A DNA stretch of 55,034 bases, from assembly GCF_003725775.1 (NCBI RefSeq), contig NZ_RJSG01000002.1, positions 2,072,400 through 2,127,433 of the forward strand, read 5' to 3'. Shown piece by piece: positions 1 through 7,946 of the stretch (position 1 is the stretch's first letter; each line of letters opens with the position of its first letter). The position numbers were made by a program, and so were the translations under genes. Source of the DNA: Nocardioides marmorisolisilvae. GTDB lineage: Bacteria; Actinomycetota; Actinomycetes; Propionibacteriales; Nocardioidaceae. The notes beneath the pieces are model-generated. The model did no database searches. It was not told the DNA's origin and worked only from the letters and a program-made list of their open reading frames with translations.

Positions 1-96
1 TGTCGAGCCGCCCAGGTCCAACCCGCCCATCTCGTCCAGGCACACGTGCAGACCCAAGGTCGGGTCAGCGAACGGCGGCGCCAGGAGCGAGGTCAT
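1..96 (-). CDS. Partial 5' end of a LexA-regulated gene, possibly DUF222/HNH endonuclease
   Basis: Only the first 32 codons lie in the window; the frame is open to the edge. The ATG at 96-94 is preceded by GAGGA at good spacing. The N-terminus reads MTSLLAPP, then a leucine/aspartate-rich helix-like stretch ending LDEMGGLDL. That resembles the start of DUF222 (13E12-type) HNH endonucleases, which are frequent in this group and sometimes belong to the SOS regulon. The family call is weak because so little protein is visible. The perfect SOS box 15 bp upstream is the firm observation: this is a DNA-damage-inducible gene reading out of the window. Confidence 0.5.
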   Translation of the reverse strand, partial: MTSLLAPPFADPTLGLHVCLDEMGGLDLGGST

Positions 97-110
97 GGAT
101 CAATCCTCGA

Positions 111-126
111 TCGAACACATGTTCGA
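111..126. promoter_or_regulatory. LexA SOS box
   Basis: TCGAAC-ACAT-GTTCGA has perfect 6-bp inverted arms and fits the Gram-positive/actinobacterial LexA consensus CGAACRNRYGTTCG at every position. It lies 15 bp upstream of the minus-strand start codon at 96, where it would block the promoter. The divergent secreted gene begins 169 bp away, so it is probably not the target. Confidence 0.9.
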
Positions 127-282
127 TTCAAGACGGATCTGAGATCTGTGGACAACCCGTTCAGAACGCCGCCTGTGCGGCTGAGGCGGGCGCGAACTGC
201 GTCCCCTCTAGTCCAGGCGGTAACGCCGGGACCGGGACCGCGTTAGACCGTTCGTCGCCTCCGTTTCTCGGGTCGAACCCCC

Positions 283-288
283 TAAGGT
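283..288 (+). promoter_or_regulatory. -10 element of a leaderless promoter
   Basis: TAAGGT ends 6 nt before the ATG at 295. That would place the transcription start on or next to the A of the start codon. No Shine-Dalgarno sequence is visible, which fits leaderless expression. Confidence 0.55.
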
Positions 289-294
289 CCCCCC

Positions 295-1257
295 ATGGCA
301 TCCCCACGCCGCGTGCTGCAGACCGTCCTCCTCACCGTCGCCGTCGCACTGGTCCCGACGCTGGCGGTGTCCGCCGCGAACGCCGTCGGCACCGGAAGCC
401 CGGTGATCGTGACGCCGGCCGACGGCGAGAGCTACTACTCCCACGAGGTCCCGGACCTGGTGGTCGACTTCGGGAACGCTCCCTACGGCAGCTACGACTG
501 GTCGGTGACCGACGCGGACTCGAACCAGGTCCTGCACAGCGGGACGTTCGACTACGACGCGGCCGACCCGGACCAGAACGACCTCGCGGACCTCACCGAC
601 CTCGGACTCGGCGGCTACACGGCCACGATCACCAGCGACGGCGGCACCGTGACGTCGTCCTTCGGCACCTTCGAGCTCGGCCCGCCCCCGGTGGAGTGCC
701 AGATCGAGGTCGCGGCCGTGCGCGTGGTCGGGCCGACCACCGCCGTCTACCCGCGCTTCCACGGCTGCGAGGGGCAGACCGAGACCTGGGCCGTCCGGCA
801 CCGGGTCGGCAACGGGACGCTGACCTTCGGGACGTTCAAGGTCGTGAACGGCAAGAGCGCCGGACCGTGGCGCTTCAAGGACTCCTGGCCGACCGGCGTC
901 TACGCGATCCGCTCGCGCGAGATGTACGGCTACAACACCAGCACCGTGGTCAGGCTCGTCAGCCGGATCTCGCTCACCGCCGGCACCAAAGTCGGCGGCC
1001 ACTTCCGGATCTCCGGCGACGTGACCCGTTACGTTCCGTCCGCCGACGGGTTCCGGGGCTGGGCGAACCGTCCGGTGGCGATCTCCTACAAGAACTGCGC
1101 GGCCGGGTGCGCGTGGCGGTTCCTCGGCACGGACCACACCGACAGCACCGGGCACTTCAGCTCCACCGTGACCTCGAGCCAGGCGCGCTACTACCGCGCG
1201 ACCGTCGGGAGCACGACGTCCGTCTGGGGACGGACGTCGGCCCCCGTCAAGCGGTAG
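295..1257 (+). CDS. Secreted protein of unknown function, beta-rich
   Basis: The 320-residue product starts with a clear Sec signal peptide: basic MASPRR, a leucine/valine-rich core, and probable cleavage after AANA near residue 30. The mature part looks like two or three beta-sandwich modules. The first (about 40-125) has many aromatic/Asp/Gly turns; the later part contains four cysteines, including a close pair in NCAAGCAW near residue 265, suggesting disulphides. It resembles the Ig-like or adhesion-type surface proteins common in this family. I recognise no enzyme motif. It stands alone, converging on the next gene with a 6-bp gap. Confidence 0.75.
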   Translation: MASPRRVLQTVLLTVAVALVPTLAVSAANAVGTGSPVIVTPADGESYYSHEVPDLVVDFGNAPYGSYDWSVTDADSNQVLHSGTFDYDAADPDQNDLADLTDLGLGGYTATITSDGGTVTSSFGTFELGPPPVECQIEVAAVRVVGPTTAVYPRFHGCEGQTETWAVRHRVGNGTLTFGTFKVVNGKSAGPWRFKDSWPTGVYAIRSREMYGYNTSTVVRLVSRISLTAGTKVGGHFRISGDVTRYVPSADGFRGWANRPVAISYKNCAAGCAWRFLGTDHTDSTGHFSSTVTSSQARYYRATVGSTTSVWGRTSAPVKR

Positions 1258-1263
1258 CGGGGA

Positions 1264-1974
1264 TCACCCGAACTTCGTCGTCGTCGCGGTCGGCTGCAGG
1301 AACGGGCCACCCGCGTAGGAGACCGTGAAGGTCTTCGCGGTCAGCCACTTCTGCAACCCGATCGCCTTCTTGCAGGTCGCGAAGCCTGCGTCGTTCGTCA
1401 CCGCCGAGCACATCGCAGTTCCGCCGACCGAGAACGTCACGGTCTGGCCCGGGACCGGCCCGAACCCGATGCCGGGCCCGAAGCGGAAGTACTGACCGAG
1501 CGTGGCCTTGAACGTGGTCGGCGCGGTGCCGAAGACGCCCTTGGCGGCCTTGGCGCCGTCGATCTCGCTCACCTCGCCGAGGACGTGGATCACCTGGGTC
1601 ACCTCGGTGGCCGCTGCGTACTGGTCGTTGCCCGGCTGGGTCGCGTGCACGATGCAGTCACCGGGCGAGTTCCAGTAGATCGTGATCAGCCCGGCTGTGG
1701 GCGGCTGCCCGATCGCGCCGGGCAGCGAGTAGCAGACCAGGTCGTCGGCCGAGGTCACCGAGAACAGCACCGGCAGGCCGGAGGTCGAGGTGCCCGTCGG
1801 GACGTAGCTGCCCAGCCCGTCCACCCGGTCGTAGATCGCGAACTCGCCGGTGGGCGCGTCGCTGGTGATCGTGATCGTCTGCGGGAGCTTGTCGTCGCCG
1901 GATGCCGGCATGGCGACGAGAACCGGGACGATGACAGCCGCGAGAGCTGCGGCCAGAACTGGTGCCAACTTCAT
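1264..1974 (-). CDS. Secreted Ig-like repeat protein, member 3 of a tandem family
   Basis: The 236-residue product has a strong N-terminal signal peptide cleaved near residue 26 (ASG). The C-terminal half carries a module shared with the next two genes: a K-G-V-x-G-x-x-x-T-x-F-x-A entry strand, then PGQTVTFSVGG, CSAV and C-K, ending in a tyrosine-containing YAGG strand. The two cysteines probably form one disulphide. The fold resembles bacterial Ig-like repeats such as Big_3_5. GGAGGA lies 6 nt before the ATG. It is the last gene of a three-gene minus-strand operon, 24 bp behind its neighbour. A surface or cell-wall role is inferred; nothing catalytic is seen. Confidence 0.75.
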   Translation of the reverse strand: MKLAPVLAAALAAVIVPVLVAMPASGDDKLPQTITITSDAPTGEFAIYDRVDGLGSYVPTGTSTSGLPVLFSVTSADDLVCYSLPGAIGQPPTAGLITIYWNSPGDCIVHATQPGNDQYAAATEVTQVIHVLGEVSEIDGAKAAKGVFGTAPTTFKATLGQYFRFGPGIGFGPVPGQTVTFSVGGTAMCSAVTNDAGFATCKKAIGLQKWLTAKTFTVSYAGGPFLQPTATTTKFG

Positions 1975-1998
1975 GGAGATCCTCCGAGATCAGGGTTC

Positions 1999-3222
1999 TT
2001 ACTGGAGCTTTCCGACTGCCGTGCTCGGCAGGTAGTCCTGACTCCCTCCGTAGACAGCCGTGTAGGAGTTGTACTTCAGCGCCGCCTGGACGCCGATCGG
2101 CGCCTTGCAGGTCGCGATGCCTCCGCCGAAGAAGGTGCCGTCGTCCTTCTGCACGGTCACGGCCGAGCAGATCAGCTTCCCGCCGACGTAGAACCTCACC
2201 GTCTGGCCCGGGAACGCGAACATCGCGCCGTACCCGGGGCCGAACCAGCCGCGGCGGTGCAGGTCGGCGGAGAACGTGGTCCCGGAGATGCCGAGCACAC
2301 CCTTGGACGCCTTGGCGGCGTCGAGGGTGGTCAGCTCTCGGGCGATCTGGAAGGTCATCGTGATCCGGGGAGCGGCTTCGTACTGGTCGTCGCCGGCCTG
2401 GTCGGCGAAGATCCGGCAGGTGCCCGCGTGCACGGCGGTCACGTTGCCGTAGATCGGACCGCCCCCGAAGGGGTTGATCTGGCAGGCCGGGGTCGTCGGG
2501 TCAGCGGTGATCGTCACCGGCAACCCCGAGCTCGACGCAGCGTCGACCTCGTAGTCGTACCGGAAACCGACGATCGCATCGGCCGGAGCCGGTGTGGTGA
2601 AGTGCAGCGTCTGCGGCGCCTTCACCACCGTGTACGCCGCCGCCGCGACCGTCTGCAGGTCCGCGCTGTCGGTGGCCGTGACGACGTAGTAGTGGTCCCC
2701 CACGGTCGAGGTGTCCACCGGGCCGACGTGCTCCGGGGTGCACGTCGCCGTGCTGGTGCCGGCCACGCAGCTGAAGGCCGGGGTCACGACCTGGTTCGCG
2801 GTGTAGGTGGGATTGCCGCTCGGCGTGGTGATCACCGCCTGGGGAGGGATCCCGCAGGCCAGGGTCAGGCTAAGCGGGCCTGTGGTGGTGATGGCGAACT
2901 GGTAGGTCCCGCTGTCGGCGATGGGGATCCGGGTCGGCTGACCGGAGACTCCGAGCACGGTGCCGTTCGCGCCGTTCGGGTAGTGGGTCTGGACCTTCGG
3001 CGAGGTGCCGGTCGGGGTGAACCGCACCTGTTCGCCCGCAGCGAAGTCGCCCGTGATGGTGATCGAGCCCGAGGTGCTGGCGAGGGTGTTGGCCTCCGAG
3101 GCGTGCAGGCTCGCGCAGATCGTCGACAACGCCGGACCGGCCGCGCCGGCAGGACTGACGACCGCGAGCGGGGCGAGGGCGAGGACGGCCGCCGCGAGCA
3201 GCCTCCGGGTGGATCCGGTCAT
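1999..3222 (-). CDS. Secreted multi-domain Ig-like protein, member 2 of a tandem family
   Basis: The start chosen is the ATG at 3222, because AAGGAG sits about 10 nt before it and a typical signal peptide follows (MTGSTRRLL, Ala/Leu core, cleavage after AGA near residue 27). The longer open frame upstream is a shadow. The 407-residue product has several beta-rich modules: an N-terminal domain, a central one with cysteine pair CVAG-CTPE (about 180-210), and an Ig-like stretch beginning PQTLHF. The C-terminal module is shared with both neighbours (PGQTVRFYVGGKLICSAV, later TCKAPIG, ending YLPSTAVGKL). It is the middle gene of the operon. Confidence 0.78.
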   Translation of the reverse strand: MTGSTRRLLAAAVLALAPLAVVSPAGAAGPALSTICASLHASEANTLASTSGSITITGDFAAGEQVRFTPTGTSPKVQTHYPNGANGTVLGVSGQPTRIPIADSGTYQFAITTTGPLSLTLACGIPPQAVITTPSGNPTYTANQVVTPAFSCVAGTSTATCTPEHVGPVDTSTVGDHYYVVTATDSADLQTVAAAAYTVVKAPQTLHFTTPAPADAIVGFRYDYEVDAASSSGLPVTITADPTTPACQINPFGGGPIYGNVTAVHAGTCRIFADQAGDDQYEAAPRITMTFQIARELTTLDAAKASKGVLGISGTTFSADLHRRGWFGPGYGAMFAFPGQTVRFYVGGKLICSAVTVQKDDGTFFGGGIATCKAPIGVQAALKYNSYTAVYGGSQDYLPSTAVGKLQ

Positions 3223-3248
3223 GGGTGGGCGCTCCTTCGGATGGGCCG

Positions 3249-3692
3249 TCACTTGAGGACCTGGGTCACCGAGCTCGGGAGATAGGTGTCGTCGCCGGCG
3301 AACTTCGCGACGAAGGAGTGGTACTTCAGGGCCGCTTGGATGCCGAGCTTCGCCGAGCAGGTCGCCTCGGTGTAGTACGCGGACTCGCCCGGCGAACCGT
3401 GCAGGACCGTCGTCGCCGAGCACATCAGCTTGCCGCCGACCCAGAACGTGATCACCTTGCCGGGCAACGGGAGCCACCGCTGCTCCTGGCCGACGTGACC
3501 GGAGTACGAGAGGAAGGCCTGGAAGTTCGTCGGGCTCAGCCCGAGGACGTGCTTGTTGCCGGCGACCCCGCTGGCCATCTCGGTCGGGACCGTCGCGCTC
3601 GCGTCGGCCCTCGTCGGGCCGAGCACGAGCGAGGAGGCGAGGGCGAGCAGGGCGAGCACGAGCACACTGCGGTTGCTGCGGGATCCGGTCAT
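3249..3692 (-). CDS. Secreted single Ig-like domain protein, member 1 of a tandem family
   Basis: This 147-residue protein is a signal peptide (cleavage about residue 30) plus one copy of the module that ends the two downstream genes: HVLGLSPTNFQAFLS, PGKVITFWVGGKLMCSA, TCSAKLGIQAALKYHSF and YLPSSVTQVL. It may be the minimal form of the family. The first residues (MTGSRS) match the next gene's MTGSTR, so signal peptide and module probably arose by duplication. GAGGAG lies about 9 nt before the ATG. It is first in the operon, 26 bp ahead of member 2, with a promoter/operator at 3732-3751. Confidence 0.75.
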   Translation of the reverse strand: MTGSRSNRSVLVLALLALASSLVLGPTRADASATVPTEMASGVAGNKHVLGLSPTNFQAFLSYSGHVGQEQRWLPLPGKVITFWVGGKLMCSATTVLHGSPGESAYYTEATCSAKLGIQAALKYHSFVAKFAGDDTYLPSSVTQVLK

Positions 3693-3731
3693 GGGAGGCG
3701 CTCCTCGAGAGCGATGAGTTTCGGACCTGGT

Positions 3732-3751
3732 GCGACCTCAATGTAGGTCGC
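3732..3751 (-). promoter_or_regulatory. Promoter with inverted-repeat operator for the Ig-like operon
   Basis: GCGACCT-N6-AGGTCGC is a perfect 7-bp inverted repeat. On the minus strand it spans the hexamer TACATT (3745-3740), a good -10, about 50 bp before the first Ig-like gene. A regulator bound here would occlude the promoter. The regulator is not evident nearby. Confidence 0.5.
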
Positions 3752-3793
3752 CCGGCGCGACCCCGGAAGAGCCGAACAGGCAGACTTTCCCCC

Positions 3794-4546
3794 ATGCAGA
3801 CCAAGGTGGCCTCGGCGAACATCCTGTACAAGCTGGGCAATCGGGACGCGGTGGTCGCGCTCGAGCAGGTGCTCGCCGAGGAGCCCGACCTGGTCGGCCT
3901 CCAGGAGTGGTACATCTCGCGGCTGCCGCTGCTGCGCCGGACCGGCGACGTCCGCACGGTGCCCGCGCTCCTCGGCCTGTCCGTGCCAGGCCCGGACCGC
4001 TACCACTGGGTCTCCTCGGTCTCGTGCGGCAACGTGGTCGGGGCTCGCGCGGACCGCTTCGACCTGATCCGGGCCGACGACGTGCTGCTCTCGGGGATCG
4101 GGCGCTCCGACCGCCCGGACCGGTTCCTGTCCACCGAGCCGCCGCGCCTGGTCACCATCGGCCTGTACGCCGACCGCGCGGTCGACCGGACGGTGGCGAT
4201 CATGAGCTACCACCTCTGCCCCGGCGTCGAGGAGCACGGCCGCTACATCGCCGACCGGCCGCTGCTGATCGCGCGGCACCGGCAGGAGGTCAAGCGGCTG
4301 GAGCAGCTGATCGCCCGGTACCAGCGCGACGGGCACGTGGTCTACGCGGTCGGCGACTCGAACTTCGACAGCCAGCGTCTGGCCGGGCTGACCTCGAGCT
4401 GGGTCGGGCGCGAGGACGCCCCGGGCACGATCGGGTCGCGTACCCGCAAGCTCGACGACGTGCACGGTCCGGGGCCGGCGACCGAGGTGAAGCTGCTCAG
4501 CACCCCCAGCGACCACCGCGCACTGATCTCAGTTCGCGGGGACTGA
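3794..4546 (+). CDS. Endonuclease/exonuclease/phosphatase-family protein
   Basis: The 250-residue product has the ordered metal-dependent phosphodiesterase motifs of the EEP superfamily: an N-terminal Asn strand (VASANILYK), the magnesium-binding Glu in LVGLQEW (about 40), a His in SYHLCP (about 138), Asp/Asn in VGDSNFDS (about 190), and the terminal Asp-His pair in PSDHRALI (about 240). There is no signal peptide, so it is probably cytoplasmic. The substrate cannot be told; the family covers DNA, phospholipids and sugar phosphates. The hexamer CAGACT lies 7 nt before the ATG and no ribosome site is seen, so it may be leaderless. Confidence 0.8.
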   Translation: MQTKVASANILYKLGNRDAVVALEQVLAEEPDLVGLQEWYISRLPLLRRTGDVRTVPALLGLSVPGPDRYHWVSSVSCGNVVGARADRFDLIRADDVLLSGIGRSDRPDRFLSTEPPRLVTIGLYADRAVDRTVAIMSYHLCPGVEEHGRYIADRPLLIARHRQEVKRLEQLIARYQRDGHVVYAVGDSNFDSQRLAGLTSSWVGREDAPGTIGSRTRKLDDVHGPGPATEVKLLSTPSDHRALISVRGD

Positions 4547-4568
4547 GGTTTCGACAAGCTCAACCACC
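4547..4568. repeat. Dispersed REP-like repeat copy
   Basis: GGTTTCGACAAGCTCAACC begins on the base after the stop codon of the EEP gene. It is the same element, allowing one or two changes, as copies near 34507, 54534, 54995 and 55018. A partial inverted echo (TGTCGAAAT) follows at about 4573. Confidence 0.7.
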
Positions 4569-4635
4569 ACAGCATGTCGAAATAGCCGCTGCGCGTTCGT
4601 CGTACGGGTGAAGCCTCCTCGAAAGGACACCTGAG

Positions 4636-4860
4636 ATGACCGAGCAGCGCGCCGGCGAGGGCCGCGGTCCCGCCAGCTACTTCCCGTCGATCGAGCGCAC
4701 CTACGGCCGCGCGATGGTCGAGTGGTTCGACATCGTCGAGTCCTGCGACCTGACCCGGCACATGGAGCTGGTCACCATGCTCAAGACCGAGTTCGGCATG
4801 GGCCACGGCCACGCGAACGCCGTCGTCGCGCACGTTCGCGCCCAGAACGCGGCAGCCTGA
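4636..4860 (+). CDS. DUF4287 domain protein
   Basis: This 74-residue soluble protein matches DUF4287: an N-terminal segment with YFPSIERTYGR, then W-x-x-I, and a C-terminal helix with HMELVTMLKTEFGMGHGHANA-type sequence. The GHGHANA motif is the family hallmark. Function is unknown; members often occur alone or fused to DUF5655. GAAAGGA lies about 9 nt before the ATG, so it has a normal leader. Its TGA abuts the stop of the convergent flavoenzyme gene, forming TGATCA with no bases between. Confidence 0.85.
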   Translation: MTEQRAGEGRGPASYFPSIERTYGRAMVEWFDIVESCDLTRHMELVTMLKTEFGMGHGHANAVVAHVRAQNAAA

Positions 4861-6222
4861 TCAGTCAGCCGGCGGGATGTTCTGGTTGTGCCGGAACACG
4901 TTGTCGGGGTCCCAGACCCGCTTGATCTTGCGCAGCCGGGCGTACTTCTCGGGCCCGTAGGCCTGCTCCACCCGGATCAGCCCCTCGTCGCCGATGAAGT
5001 TCAGGTAGACGCCGCCCGTCGTCCACGGCTTCATCGCCGCCGCGATCGTCCGGGTCTTGGCGATGTTGACCTCGTCCTGGGAGGGGTCCGGCGGCCACAT
5101 CGACAGGTAGTGCAGGTTGAAGGGCGCGCCCCGGTTGCCGAAGGCCGTGTCGTCATCGGTGAGGTCGCCGATCGCTCCCCCGCCCGCGACCACGATCATC
5201 TGGGTCAGCGGCGAGGTGGGCGGCTGGACGTTGTCGACCCAGGTCTCGATCGCCTCGTCGGGGAACGACTCCAGGAAGTCGCCGCTCCAGTAGTTGTGCA
5301 TCCCCTTGGGGTTCGGCGGGTCGAGGAGCTGCTGGACCGCGACGTACGGCATCGGCCCGACCAGGTTCGCCGCCGGCGGGCCGAACGAGGTCAGGGGCTC
5401 CAGCACCCGCTGCCCCTCCTCCGGGTCGCCGACGTAGAGCACGATCACGCCGCACGCCGGCTGGCCCCGTGCCGGCTCGGGCACGAACTCCTCGGGCGGC
5501 GCCGTGATCAGCGCGACGCCGCCGCCGACCTCCCGCGGCGCGTCGAGCATGAAGTCGCGCCAGTTGCGCAGCACCTCCTTGGCCATGAAGCCGGGGTAGA
5601 GCAGCATCCCGCCGAGCACGATCGGGCCCACCGGGTGCAGCGCGAAGGTGAACTCGGTGACGACGCCGAAGTTGCCGCCACCGCCGCGCAGGGCCCAGAA
5701 CAGGTCCGGGTGCGAGTCGTCCGAGGCGGTCACGATCTCCCCCGCGGCCGTCACGACCTCGGCCGCGACCAGGCTGTCGCAGGTGAACCCGTAGGTCCGC
5801 TCGAGCCAGCCGCTGCCGCTCCCCAGCGAGAGCCCGCCGACGCCGGTGCTGCTGACCCGCCCGCCGGTGACAGCGAGTCCGTGCTCCTGGGTCGCCGCAT
5901 CGACCGCTCCCCAGGTCGCGCCGCCTCCGACCGTCACGGTCCGGTTGCCGGCATCGACCTCGACGTGGTTGATCTCCCTGAGGTCGACGCAGACCCCACC
6001 GTCGATGACCGCCGACCCGGTGACTCCGTGGCCACCGCCGTAGACGGAGATCGGCCTGCCGTCAGCGCGCGCGGTCGTGATCGCTGCCGCCACGTCTGCC
6101 GCGTTCCGGCAGCGCAGGATCCGCTCCGGCTTGCGGTCGATCATCCCGTTGAACACCGACCGCAGCTCGTCGTACCCGGCATCGCCCGGTCCGACGACCG
6201 TGCCGCTGAATTCCGTGGCCAT
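4861..6222 (-). CDS. FAD-linked oxidoreductase, berberine-bridge (BBE) type
   Basis: The roughly 453-residue protein has an N-terminal PCMH-type FAD domain and a C-terminal berberine-bridge segment (YGPEKYARLRKIKRVWDP then DNVF). The histidine in YGGGHGVTG (about 66) is the expected covalent FAD attachment site. The second, cysteinyl site of bicovalent members reads SSTGVGG here, with Ser instead of Cys, so FAD is probably held by one bond. Such enzymes oxidise alcohols, sugars or secondary metabolites with oxygen. There is no signal peptide. The ATG at 6222 is preceded by a G-run (ACGGGGGT); a GTG one codon earlier is the alternative. Confidence 0.85.
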   Translation of the reverse strand: MATEFSGTVVGPGDAGYDELRSVFNGMIDRKPERILRCRNAADVAAAITTARADGRPISVYGGGHGVTGSAVIDGGVCVDLREINHVEVDAGNRTVTVGGGATWGAVDAATQEHGLAVTGGRVSSTGVGGLSLGSGSGWLERTYGFTCDSLVAAEVVTAAGEIVTASDDSHPDLFWALRGGGGNFGVVTEFTFALHPVGPIVLGGMLLYPGFMAKEVLRNWRDFMLDAPREVGGGVALITAPPEEFVPEPARGQPACGVIVLYVGDPEEGQRVLEPLTSFGPPAANLVGPMPYVAVQQLLDPPNPKGMHNYWSGDFLESFPDEAIETWVDNVQPPTSPLTQMIVVAGGGAIGDLTDDDTAFGNRGAPFNLHYLSMWPPDPSQDEVNIAKTRTIAAAMKPWTTGGVYLNFIGDEGLIRVEQAYGPEKYARLRKIKRVWDPDNVFRHNQNIPPAD

Positions 6223-6338
6223 CACGCACCCCCGTCTCGTTGGTGATCCGACTCAACGCCCGCGGTTCCGGTCTCGCAATAGCCAAGATGTGTCAGTCCG
6301 GTGACGTGTCCCGGCCCGGGCTCGGTCGTTGGAGGGTC

Positions 6339-7814
6339 ATGCGACGCGTCCTGGTGCCGGCGTTCCTCGCCACGGCCCTCACCTCCGCCCTGCTGACCGC
6401 GACCCTGCCTGCGCACGCCGACCCGGCGCCCGCGCCCGGCTCCCCGGCGTACGTCGCCCGGGACCTGAAGAACATCGCCGACTCGTACGGCCGCGTGACC
6501 GGGCCCGGCGGCCAGCTCGCGAACCCGGCGTTCCTGCCGGCACTGGTCAAGCAGACGAACCTCCTCTACGCGACCCAGCTGCTGAACCAGGCCGCGAACC
6601 CGCTGCGTCCGGTGATCACGGCCGGCGAGCTGGTCCCCGGGTGGAACGTCGGCAACCCGCTGCGCGCCGGCTGGAACGGCACCCGCGGCACGTCCACCCC
6701 CATCTCGTTCCTGAACCGGTACGGCGCCCTGTTGCGCGGCACGGTCTACGCACCGAAGCCCGGCGCCAAGGACCCGTACACCGGTGAGACGCTGACCGGC
6801 CCGTTCCCGGGCGTGGTGATCACGCCGGGGTCGATCCAGGGATCTGAGGGCATGTACGTCTGGCTCGCCCAGGACCTGGCCGAGCGCGGGTACGTCGCGA
6901 TGACCTACGACGTCCAGGGCCAGGGCACCAGCGAGACGTTCCCGCACGTCGGTGACACCACGTACCCGTTCTGCAACCCGTTCGCCGCCCCGGTCGACGG
7001 CAACATGCTCGGCTGCCCGGGCGTGCCGTTCCAGCAGCTGGCGAACTTCACCACGGGCACCGAGGACGCGCTGGACTGGTTCCTCTCGGCCTCCAACCCG
7101 TACGCCGGCAAGCTCGACCGGACGCCGGACACGCAGACCGTCACGCCGGGCCGGACCAGCCGGATCGCGATCATCGGGCACTCGCTCGGCGCCGCAGCGG
7201 TCTCGCAGGTCCAGGGCACCGATCCGCGGGTCGAGACCGTCGTGGCGCTCGACAAGCTGGCCACCCAGAGCAGCTCGGGCAACCTGGTCGGAGGAACCGC
7301 GAGCACCCCGAACGTCCCGGCGGTTCCTGCGCTGGCGATCCAGTCGGAGTACTTCCTCACCCCGTTCCCCTACTTCCTGTCCGGACCGGGCACCGGCCTG
7401 CTCCCGGGCGCGAGCCCGAACGGACCGGACCCGATGCGCGAGCGGAGGACCGGGTTCGACGGCTGGGTCGCGGCCGGCAAGGACAGCATGCTGATCGTGC
7501 CGCGGGCCTCGACGCACCTGGAGTACACCGACATCCCGTACGTGCTCCCCGCCAGCCGGTACGGCCAGGACCTGACCAGCGCCTACGTCCAGCTGTGGCT
7601 CGCGAAGTACCTCAAGCACGAGGACGTCGACTCCCAGCTGCTCGGCACGCAGCTGCACTACCTCGAGCCGCGCGGCAAGGGCGTTTGGGCCCCGGTCACC
7701 CTGGACCGGGACAGCAACCTGAGCATCTACTACTGCTCGGCGTACGACCTGCACGCCGATGGCACCGAGGTCCGCAGCCCCGACATCGCGGGCGTCGGAG
7801 GCTGCACCCCCTGA
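6339..7814 (+). CDS. Secreted alpha/beta hydrolase
   Basis: The 491-residue product begins with a signal peptide (MRRVLVPAFLATALTS, cleavage after AHA near residue 27). The hydrolase core shows GVVITPGSIQGSEG (oxyanion side), a YDVQGQG turn, and the nucleophile elbow IGHSLGAAA, Ser near residue 284. A late His in ASTHLEY is a candidate catalytic base. Pairs of cysteines fit an exported enzyme. It resembles large secreted actinobacterial lipases/esterases; the substrate is unknown. GGAGGG stands 2-3 nt before the ATG, rather tight. The longer upstream open frame has no signal sequence and is not favoured. Confidence 0.8.
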   Translation: MRRVLVPAFLATALTSALLTATLPAHADPAPAPGSPAYVARDLKNIADSYGRVTGPGGQLANPAFLPALVKQTNLLYATQLLNQAANPLRPVITAGELVPGWNVGNPLRAGWNGTRGTSTPISFLNRYGALLRGTVYAPKPGAKDPYTGETLTGPFPGVVITPGSIQGSEGMYVWLAQDLAERGYVAMTYDVQGQGTSETFPHVGDTTYPFCNPFAAPVDGNMLGCPGVPFQQLANFTTGTEDALDWFLSASNPYAGKLDRTPDTQTVTPGRTSRIAIIGHSLGAAAVSQVQGTDPRVETVVALDKLATQSSSGNLVGGTASTPNVPAVPALAIQSEYFLTPFPYFLSGPGTGLLPGASPNGPDPMRERRTGFDGWVAAGKDSMLIVPRASTHLEYTDIPYVLPASRYGQDLTSAYVQLWLAKYLKHEDVDSQLLGTQLHYLEPRGKGVWAPVTLDRDSNLSIYYCSAYDLHADGTEVRSPDIAGVGGCTP

Positions 7815-7864
7815 GCCGGTCCGTGACAGGAACTTCGGAAGAGACCAAACTCTCAACCACCGGG

Positions 7865-7893
7865 CTGAATTGCGCAGCGGCCCGGACTAGCCT
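7865..7893 (+). promoter_or_regulatory. Probable promoter of kgd
   Basis: CTGAAT and TAGCCT are separated by 17 bp, a plausible -35/-10 pair, giving a leader of about 45 nt before the GTG at 7947. No operator-like repeat is evident. Confidence 0.4.
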
Positions 7894-7946
7894 TGACCCC
7901 GTCCACACCACCTGGCGCACAGCATCGGAAGAGGCGAACAACAGCC

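Noticed and set aside
255-290. GGGTCGAACCCC considered as a tRNA T-arm
   Set aside because: No acceptor stem, anticodon arm or D-arm can be built around it.
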